A stretch of DNA of 5,702 nt from the NCBI GenBank assembly GCA_021804705.1, contig JAJZHC010000093.1:1-5702 (forward strand). The letters run 5' to 3'. A model generated the notes under the pieces. The model was not told the origin of the DNA and made no database searches. It saw only the letters and a list, made by a program, of their open reading frames with translations. Shown piece after piece: positions 1 through 4,398 of this stretch. Positions within the stretch are counted from its first letter, which is position 1; each line of letters opens with the position of its first letter. Source of the stretch: Pseudomonadota bacterium (lineage in GTDB: Bacteria; Pseudomonadota; Gammaproteobacteria; Burkholderiales; Ferrovaceae). The translations under genes and the position numbers were made by a program.

Positions 1-1
1 G

Positions 2-130
2 CCGTCCCAGGACAACCCAATGCTCAACCCGGCACTATGGCCCTGGGCCTTCATGGGCGCGGACAAAGCCCCCCCTGACCCTGCTGCAAAACCGTCGGGG
101 AACGGCAAAAAACCTCCTCCAAAAAGCTGA
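2..130 (+). CDS. C-terminal end of an unidentified protein (partial, 5' end outside window)
   Basis: An open frame enters from the left edge (frame starting at base 2) and runs 42 codons to a TGA at 128-130. The visible residues begin PSQDNPMLNPALWPWAFMG and continue into a Pro/Lys/Ala-rich tail (about residues 20-42, ending KKPPPKS). A hydrophobic, Trp-containing stretch followed by a low-complexity basic tail resembles a real protein C-terminus more than a chance frame. The other + frame checked (starting at base 1) stops earlier, near base 78. The gene converges on folA, with 20 bp between the two stop codons. The family cannot be fixed from 42 residues. A PHB-granule regulator of the PhaM type, which also has a basic low-complexity tail, is one guess suggested mainly by the PHB-type genes downstream. 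No start codon or domain is visible. Confidence 0.5.
   Translation, partial: PSQDNPMLNPALWPWAFMGADKAPPDPAAKPSGNGKKPPPKS
88..105 (-). terminator. Weak terminator-like hairpin downstream of folA
   Basis: Read on the - strand, CCGT (105-102) can pair with ACGG (95-92) around a 6-nt loop, followed directly by TTTT (91-88). It lies about 45 nt past the folA stop. The stem is only 4-5 bp and lies inside the opposing partial CDS, so it is at best a weak intrinsic terminator. Confidence 0.22.
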
Positions 131-150
131 GTGGTTATTGCAAAGCCTGA

Positions 151-651
151 TCAGGACAGACGGCGATCCAGCGTCAAGAAAGTGAGGTCATAGGCATTCT
201 GCGCGTCCCGCGGTCTTTCCACGCGGGACACTTCCTGCCATTGCGCCCGATCGATTTCCGGGAAGTAGGTATCACCCGCGATTTCCGCATGAATTTGCGT
301 CAGGTAGATGCGTTGGGTTGCCGGGAGAAAGGAACAGAACAGCGCTTCTCCGCCGATCACGAAAATTTCAGGATCTTCGCCAGCCTGAAAAAGCGCACCT
401 TCAACGGAATGAACCACATCGCATTCCGGCGCCTTGAATGCAGGGTCTCGGGTCACCACGATGTTGCGCCGCCCAGGCAGGGGGCGGCCAATGGATTCGT
501 AGGTTTTTCTGCCCATCACAACGGGGTGACCCAGCGTTGTCGCCTTGAAAAAGGCCAGGTCTGCAGGGAGGTGCCAGGGCATGGCATTGTTGGCGCCAAT
601 GACGCGGTTTAACGTCATGGCAACCACGAGGGACAGGCGGGGTTGAGTCAT
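151..651 (-). CDS. folA: Dihydrofolate reductase
   Basis: FolA is cytosolic and reduces 7,8-dihydrofolate to tetrahydrofolate with NADPH, feeding thymidylate, purine and methionine synthesis. It is the target of trimethoprim. The 166-residue length is typical of chromosomal bacterial DHFR (E. coli has 159). The protein is one DHFR domain: N-terminal strand LSLVVAMTLNRVIGANN, then MPWHLPADLAFFK with the conserved acidic substrate-binding residue Asp31, then the NADPH-binding segment VVMGRKTYESIGRPLPGR (about 44-61), then the IGGEALF loop (99-105). All key positions look intact, so an active enzyme is expected. The ATG at 651 gives the normal family N-terminus. No good Shine-Dalgarno is seen before it (the preceding - strand bases are pyrimidine-rich), and a -10-like CATAAT lies only 8 nt upstream. 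The gene is divergent from ribA and convergent with the partial gene at the left edge. Confidence 0.97.
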   Translation of the reverse strand: MTQPRLSLVVAMTLNRVIGANNAMPWHLPADLAFFKATTLGHPVVMGRKTYESIGRPLPGRRNIVVTRDPAFKAPECDVVHSVEGALFQAGEDPEIFVIGGEALFCSFLPATQRIYLTQIHAEIAGDTYFPEIDRAQWQEVSRVERPRDAQNAYDLTFLTLDRRLS

Positions 652-655
652 GGGG

Positions 656-688
656 AGGCATTATGCCTGACGGGGCGCCTTCAGGCCA
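656..688 (-). promoter_or_regulatory. Putative folA promoter with overlapping perfect palindrome
   Basis: On the - strand, CATAAT (665-660) matches five of six bases of the -10 consensus. With a 17-bp spacer the -35 position reads TGGCCT (688-683), a poor match. The -10 lies inside a perfect interrupted palindrome, AGGCATTATGCCT (656-668; 6-bp arms, one central base). Transcription from this -10 would begin within a few bases of the folA ATG, giving a leaderless or near-leaderless mRNA. This is a prediction from sequence only. Confidence 0.25.
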
Positions 689-709
689 GATTGCCTGCTC
701 TGGTATCAT
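680..709 (+). promoter_or_regulatory. Putative ribA promoter (extended -10)
   Basis: TGGTATCAT (701-709) is an extended -10 element (TGn followed by TATCAT, five of six matches to TATAAT). The upstream TTCAGG (680-685, 18-bp spacer) is a weak -35, which is tolerable with an extended -10. The predicted start near 716-718 gives a leader of roughly 38 nt before the ribA GTG. The leader is too short for an FMN riboswitch. Confidence 0.35.
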
Positions 710-740
710 GAGAGGGTTTTTATCGACGATGCCTCCTTGC

Positions 741-757
741 GGGAAGAATGCCCAGTG
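741..757 (+). promoter_or_regulatory. Ribosome binding site and GTG start of ribA
   Basis: GGGAAGA (741-747) lies 7 nt before GTG (755-757), a good Shine-Dalgarno spacing. The longer in-frame alternative, TTG at 737, would put this purine tract inside the gene and has no comparable tract upstream. The GTG is therefore preferred. Confidence 0.55.
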
Positions 758-1363
758 ACTGAATTTCCTGATAGTGAACAGCCTGACTCGTGGGCGCGCC
801 TGCCAACGCGACACGGTGAATTTCGCGTGCGGACTTTTTCCTGCGGCAAGCAGGAACACCTGGTATTGCAGCTGGGGGAGGTGCGGGGGCAACAAGATGT
901 TCTGGTCCGCATCCACTCTGAATGCCTGACGGGTGATGTGCTGGGGTCCTTGCGCTGCGATTGCGGTCCGCAACTGCAATTATCCCTGGAGTCCATTGGT
1001 CAGGCAGGACGCGGGGCACTGGTCTACCTCCGGGGTCATGAGGGGAGGGGGATCGGGTTATCCAGCAAGCTTGCGGCCTATCGGCTTCAGGATCACGGAC
1101 TGGATACGGTGGATGCCAACCTGCATCTTGGATTGCCCATCGACGCCCGAACCTACGACTCGGCAGCGGCCATTCTGATCCAGCTCGGGCTGACGACCAT
1201 CCGTCTGCTTACCAATAATCCGGAAAAAATATCGCAGCTCAGCCAGCCCCCCCTTGTTGTCGTTGAACGCGTGCCGCTTTTGGTACCGCTGCACCAGGAA
1301 ACACTGCGCTATCTCAAAACCAAGCAGGAACGCCTGGGCCACCTGCTCGACCTGACCGAATAG
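755..1363 (+). CDS. ribA: GTP cyclohydrolase II (monofunctional)
   Basis: RibA converts GTP to 2,5-diamino-6-ribosylamino-4(3H)-pyrimidinone 5'-phosphate with release of formate and pyrophosphate, the first committed step of riboflavin synthesis. From the GTG start it has 202 residues, close to the stand-alone enzyme of E. coli (196). The ARLPTRHGEF N-terminus is followed by HSECLTGDVLGSLRCDCG, with zinc ligands Cys57, Cys68 and Cys70. RGHEGRGIGL follows (93-102), then Tyr109, then the PIDARTYD segment with Asp130 and Arg132, which correspond to the catalytic Asp/Arg pair, and then LLTNNPEK (151-158). No RibB (DHBP synthase) domain is present. The RGHEGRGIGL wording resembles, from memory, the actinobacterial and plant bifunctional enzymes more than the RQEGR form of E. 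coli. An in-frame TTG at 737 would add six residues. The gene appears to be a single transcription unit, with a promoter for bdhA after it and no clear terminator. Confidence 0.95.
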   Translation: MTEFPDSEQPDSWARLPTRHGEFRVRTFSCGKQEHLVLQLGEVRGQQDVLVRIHSECLTGDVLGSLRCDCGPQLQLSLESIGQAGRGALVYLRGHEGRGIGLSSKLAAYRLQDHGLDTVDANLHLGLPIDARTYDSAAAILIQLGLTTIRLLTNNPEKISQLSQPPLVVVERVPLLVPLHQETLRYLKTKQERLGHLLDLTE

Positions 1364-1389
1364 AAGGGTATGGATCAATCGAACGGGGC

Positions 1390-1418
1390 CAGACAATTTT
1401 GCTGCGCTGCAGTAGAAT
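1390..1418 (+). promoter_or_regulatory. Putative sigma70 promoter of the bdhA operon
   Basis: CAGACA (1390-1395; four of six matches to TTGACA) and TAGAAT (1413-1418; five of six matches to TATAAT) are separated by exactly 17 bp. A start near 1425 would give a leader of about 39 nt before the bdhA ATG. This is the best promoter-like match noticed in the window. Confidence 0.45.
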
Positions 1419-1451
1419 GCCCCCTGGACTCATCGAAGCCAGAATCCTGAA

Positions 1452-1466
1452 AGGAAATGCGTGATG
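1452..1466 (+). promoter_or_regulatory. Ribosome binding site deciding the bdhA start
   Basis: AGGA (1452-1455, within AAAGGAAA) lies 8 nt before ATG 1464 and 5 nt before the in-frame GTG 1461. Spacing and the family N-terminus (MLKDKTAIVTG) favour the ATG. Confidence 0.55.
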
Positions 1467-2246
1467 CTGAAAGACAAGACAGCCATTGTGACCGGCTCAA
1501 CCAGCGGAATTGGCCTGGGTATTGCCAAAGCGCTGGCGGCGTCCGGCGCACGCGTGATGCTCAACGGACTGGGTGATCCTGCAGAGATTGAAGCAATACG
1601 CGCCGGATTGGCTCGCAGTGCCGGGGTTGAGGTGGGCTTTCAGGAAGCCGACATGCGGAACTCTGGCGAAATCGCAGCATTGGTGACCGAAACGGCCAGG
1701 CGTTGGGGTGGCGTGGACATTTTGGTCAACAATGCAGGCATTCAACATGTGGCCCCTGTGGAAGATTTCCCTGAAGAGCGCTGGGATGCCATCATTGCCG
1801 TGAACCTGTCCTCAGCCTTCCATGCCATAAAACATGCATTGCCGTTGATGCGACAAAATAACTGGGGGCGTATCATCAACATCGCCTCCGCACATGGCCT
1901 CGTGGCCTCTGCGCAGAAGGCGGCTTACGTGGCGGCCAAGCATGGCATCGTGGGTTTGACCAAGGTGGTTGCGCTTGAGACCGCGCAAAGCGGGATTACC
2001 TGCAACGCCATCAGTCCAGGATGGGTCCTGACACCCCTTGTGCAAAGACAGATTGACGCGTTGGCGGCAAACGAGGGGCTCGCTGCGCAGGCCGCCAAAC
2101 AGCGCCTGTTGCAAGAAAAACAACCATCGGGAGAGTTTGCAACTCCCGAAGAGATTGGCGCACTGGCTGTCTTTCTGTGCTCTCCCGCCGCCAACCAGAT
2201 GCGCGGCTCGAACCTCAGCATCGATGGTGGCTGGACGGCCCAATAA
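1464..2246 (+). CDS. bdhA: D-3-hydroxybutyrate dehydrogenase (SDR family)
   Basis: BdhA is a cytosolic NAD-dependent enzyme that interconverts D-3-hydroxybutyrate and acetoacetate in PHB mobilisation or ketone-body use. The 260 residues are a classical short-chain dehydrogenase. The Rossmann motif GSTSGIG is at 11-17 and NNAG at 89-92, with the catalytic set Asn114, Ser142, Tyr155 and Lys159. The specific assignment rests on the substrate-pocket residues known from Pseudomonas 3-hydroxybutyrate dehydrogenase. Gln94, His144, Lys152, Trp187, Gln196 and Trp257 are all present at the same numbers here, and the protein ends in SIDGGWTAQ, typical of this subfamily. An in-frame GTG at 1461 is an alternative start. 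The CoA-transferase gene follows after 26 nt on the same strand. This suggests one operon carrying two consecutive steps, 3-hydroxybutyrate to acetoacetate and then to acetoacetyl-CoA. Confidence 0.95.
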   Translation: MLKDKTAIVTGSTSGIGLGIAKALAASGARVMLNGLGDPAEIEAIRAGLARSAGVEVGFQEADMRNSGEIAALVTETARRWGGVDILVNNAGIQHVAPVEDFPEERWDAIIAVNLSSAFHAIKHALPLMRQNNWGRIINIASAHGLVASAQKAAYVAAKHGIVGLTKVVALETAQSGITCNAISPGWVLTPLVQRQIDALAANEGLAAQAAKQRLLQEKQPSGEFATPEEIGALAVFLCSPAANQMRGSNLSIDGGWTAQ

Positions 2247-2272
2247 CCCTTCTAACCTGATCGGCATATTCC

Positions 2273-3634
2273 ATGGCTCTCAAAAAAGTATTTCCTGATG
2301 CAAAAAGCGCCCTCGCAGGACTTGTTCATGACGGCATGTCCATTGCCGCAGGTGGTTTTGGTTTAAGCGGCATTCCCGAAAATCTCATCGCCGCCGTGGT
2401 GAAGAGTGGCGCAAAGGAGCTGACCATCGTAGGCAATAATGCAGGAGTGGATGACTTTGGCATGGGGTTGCTTCTGGCAGGCCGCCAGGTCAAGAAGGTG
2501 ATCGCCTCCTATGTGGGTGAAAACAAGGAATTTGAACGACAGGTGCTGGCCAACGAGCTGGAACTGGAGTTGACGCCACAGGGCACTCTGGCTGAAAAAC
2601 TGCGAGCTGGTGGAGCGGGCATTCCGGGCTTTTACACACGCACCGCCGTGGGCACGCCGCTGGCGGAAGGCAAGCCCACCCGGCTGTTCAATGGCAAGGA
2701 ATATGTCCTGGAAGAAGCCATCCAGACAGATCTTGCAATCGTGAAGGCGTGGAAGGGTGATACGGCAGGAAACCTCGTCTTTCGCAAAACAGCACGCAAC
2801 TTCAACCCGATGATCGCCACTTGTGGCCGGGTGACCGTGGCGGAAGTGGAAGAGCTGGTGGAGGCGGGACAGCTCGACCCCGACCAGATCCATACCCCAG
2901 GCATCTATGTGGACCGCATCATCCAGGGTGCGCATTATGAAAAGCGCATCGAGTTTCGCACCCTCTCCGGTGGGCACCATGTGCACCAGCATCATCTATC
3001 GGTGCGCGAAGTTCTGGCACAACGTGCTGCAAAAGAATTGCAGGATGGTTTTTACGTCAATTTGGGCATCGGTATTCCTACGTTGGTGGCCAATTACATC
3101 CCGGAAGGCATTGAGGTGACGCTGCAATCTGAAAACGGCTTGTTGGGTATCGGGCCGTTTCCCACGGAAGCCACAGTTGATCCTGACCTGATCAACGCGG
3201 GCAAGCAAACCATTACCACGCTACCCGGTTCCAGCATCTTTTCCAGCGCGGACTCCTTTGCCATGATCCGTGGAGGACATGTGGATCTTTCCATACTGGG
3301 CGGACTGGAAGTTGCTGAAAACGGTGACCTGGCCAACTGGATGGTTCCGGGCAAGATGGTTAAAGGCCCGGGAGGGGCCATGGATCTGGTGTCGGGTGTC
3401 AAACGGGTCATCGTCCTGATGGAGCATGCTTCCAAGCAAGGAGCTCCCAAGATTCTCAAGTCATGCTCATTGCCCATCACCGGTAAAGGGGTAGTCAACA
3501 CCATCATTACGGAGCTTTGCGTGTTTCAGGTAGAACCTGGTCGGGGGCTGGTTCTGACCGAGCTTAACCCGGGTACGACACTTGAAGAAGTCAAGGCCAA
3601 GACCGGCTGTGACTTCAGGGTTGCCCTTCCATAA
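2273..3634 (+). CDS. Fused 3-oxoacid CoA-transferase (succinyl-CoA:acetoacetate CoA-transferase, alpha-beta single chain)
   Basis: This enzyme transfers CoA from succinyl-CoA to acetoacetate, giving acetoacetyl-CoA and succinate. The 453 residues cover both family I CoA-transferase halves in one uninterrupted frame. Residues 1 to about 230 match the A subunit (ScoA type; GGFGLSGIP at 27-35, GNNAG at 54-58, ending YEKRIEFRTL). Residues from about 244 match the B subunit (ScoB type; NLGIGIP at 263-269, QSENGLLGIGPFP with the catalytic Glu287, FAMIRGGHVDLSILGG at 329-344, GDLANWMVPGKMVKG at 351-365). Most bacteria encode the halves as two genes (scoA/scoB), whereas mitochondrial SCOT is fused through a longer linker. 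Here the join is about a dozen residues and contains the cluster HHVHQHH (235-241). Val244 (GTG at 3002) is where a separate B subunit would start, but it has no Shine-Dalgarno. No strong ribosome site precedes the ATG at 2273, so coupling to bdhA is likely. Exact substrate preference is inferred from bdhA. Confidence 0.93.
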   Translation: MALKKVFPDAKSALAGLVHDGMSIAAGGFGLSGIPENLIAAVVKSGAKELTIVGNNAGVDDFGMGLLLAGRQVKKVIASYVGENKEFERQVLANELELELTPQGTLAEKLRAGGAGIPGFYTRTAVGTPLAEGKPTRLFNGKEYVLEEAIQTDLAIVKAWKGDTAGNLVFRKTARNFNPMIATCGRVTVAEVEELVEAGQLDPDQIHTPGIYVDRIIQGAHYEKRIEFRTLSGGHHVHQHHLSVREVLAQRAAKELQDGFYVNLGIGIPTLVANYIPEGIEVTLQSENGLLGIGPFPTEATVDPDLINAGKQTITTLPGSSIFSSADSFAMIRGGHVDLSILGGLEVAENGDLANWMVPGKMVKGPGGAMDLVSGVKRVIVLMEHASKQGAPKILKSCSLPITGKGVVNTIITELCVFQVEPGRGLVLTELNPGTTLEEVKAKTGCDFRVALP

Positions 3635-3661
3635 AGTGATGCGAATTATGCAGATGGACCC

Positions 3662-3690
3662 TTGAATTCCTGCGCGTTTTAACGCATCCT
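3662..3690 (+). promoter_or_regulatory. Putative ffs promoter
   Basis: TTGAAT (3662-3667; four of six matches) and CATCCT (3685-3690; three of six) are spaced by 17 bp and would place the start at about 3697-3699, exactly where the SRP RNA helix begins. The -10 is poor, so support comes mainly from position. Confidence 0.3.
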
Positions 3691-3698
3691 CTCTCATT

Positions 3699-3795
3699 GG
3701 CGGGCCTCTCCGCATTGCAGTGTAGCCAACCTGGTCAGGTCCGGAAGGAAGCAGCCACAGCTACTTCCTGCAAGTGCCGGGGGTAAGGCTCGCCA
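3699..3795 (+). ncRNA. ffs: Signal recognition particle 4.5S RNA (bacterial small type)
   Basis: This RNA binds Ffh to form the signal recognition particle, which targets nascent inner-membrane proteins to FtsY and the translocon. The universally conserved apical domain is intact: GGTCAGGTCC (3733-3742), the GGAA tetraloop (3743-3746), then GGAAGCAGCC (3747-3756), followed later by GTGCCGGGGGT (3775-3784). The ends close as a helix, with GGCGGGCCT (3699-3707) pairing over all nine positions with AGGCTCGCC (3786-3794), including one G-U pair. At about 97 nt it is the short type without an Alu domain, a little shorter than the 114-nt E. coli RNA. It lies between the CoA-transferase and the pagL-dnaX pair. 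The U-rich stretch TATTTTC just after the helix may help end transcription, but no separate terminator hairpin is seen. Exact mature ends are uncertain by a few bases. Confidence 0.95.
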
Positions 3796-3841
3796 CCCTA
3801 TTTTCAACGGATGTCACTTTAACCCTGATCCTGGAACGATG

Positions 3842-4381
3842 ATGGTGAGATCAATATTTATATTTGTACTTTTTGGGTTGTTCGCTGTTCGTGGCGCTGG
3901 TGCTTCTGATGCCATTTCCATCGAGGCAGGGTATGGCTATCACACCGACATGGGGCGTATTGCCTGGTCCAGGGCTTGGGACCAGCGCTGGTTTGCCGAC
4001 TCTCCTTGGTTTTTGAGTGGGTACTGGGACGTCGCCCTGGGTCGATGGACGCCACATAACGCAGCGGGAAGCAACCACGACGTGACGGATTTCGGGCTGA
4101 CCCCGGTCTGGCGGCTTCGGCCTTCTCAGTACTACGGATCCATTTCTCCTTTTGTTGAAGCCGCAGTGGGCTTTCATTACATTAGCGACCACCAGATTTA
4201 TGCCGGCCGCGACATGAGCACTCATTTTCAGTTCGGCGATCACGTGGGGGCAGGGCTGACCCTGGGTGAGCACCATGACTGGGATGTGATGTTGCGTTTG
4301 CAGCACTTGTCCAATGCCGGGCTGCAAAATCCCAATCCGGGTATCAACTTTTATCAGGTGCGGCTGAGTCACTGGTACTGA
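3842..4381 (+). CDS. pagL: PagL-like lipid A 3-O-deacylase (acyloxyacyl hydrolase family), outer membrane
   Basis: PagL enzymes are small outer-membrane beta-barrels that remove the 3-O-linked acyl chain of lipid A. The 179-residue precursor begins with a signal peptide: Arg3, a hydrophobic core of about residues 4-16, and an AGA cleavage site around 19-21. The mature part is about 158 residues, close to the 150 of Pseudomonas aeruginosa PagL. It is rich in alternating aromatic residues and ends in VRLSHWY, a terminal aromatic typical of barrel proteins. The family signature near the C-terminus is HLSNAGLQNPNPGIN, with His155 and Ser157 as two members of the catalytic triad. The position of the third (Glu140 in P. 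aeruginosa, 14 residues after His) is Asn169 here. ATG 3839 is an alternative start, but GGA at 3833-3835 is better spaced for 3842. dnaX starts 17 nt after its stop, so the two may be cotranscribed. Enzyme activity is inferred from the family. Confidence 0.85.
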   Translation: MVRSIFIFVLFGLFAVRGAGASDAISIEAGYGYHTDMGRIAWSRAWDQRWFADSPWFLSGYWDVALGRWTPHNAAGSNHDVTDFGLTPVWRLRPSQYYGSISPFVEAAVGFHYISDHQIYAGRDMSTHFQFGDHVGAGLTLGEHHDWDVMLRLQHLSNAGLQNPNPGINFYQVRLSHWY

Positions 4382-4398
4382 CGACTCGTCCACACGAC

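Noticed and set aside
146..155. Perfect 10-bp palindrome CCTGATCAGG at the folA stop codon
   Set aside because: It is short, has no loop and no U-tract, and lies partly in coding sequence; it is likely chance.
652..754. Possible FMN riboswitch upstream of ribA
   Set aside because: The gap is about 100 nt, shorter than an FMN aptamer plus expression platform, and none of the conserved aptamer blocks was recognised.
401..979. 192-residue open frame on the - strand across folA and the ribA start
   Set aside because: It overlaps two well-supported genes in other frames and shows no recognisable motif; it is a shadow of GC-rich coding sequence.
1385..1423. GGGGC (1385-1389) with GCCCC (1419-1423) as a ribA terminator, and a sigma54-like site at about 1387-1403
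   Set aside because: The hairpin loop is too large and lacks a U-run. The GG and GC doublets do not have the fixed sigma54 spacing. A sigma70-like promoter explains the region better.
2363..2995. 210-residue antisense frame inside the CoA-transferase gene
   Set aside because: It lies entirely opposite a strongly conserved coding region, with no domain signature or ribosome site.
3638..3688. GATGCG (3638-3643) pairing with CGCATC (3683-3688) as a terminator after the CoA-transferase gene
   Set aside because: The loop is about 39 nt with only weak internal pairing and no U-tract follows; it also overlaps the putative ffs promoter.
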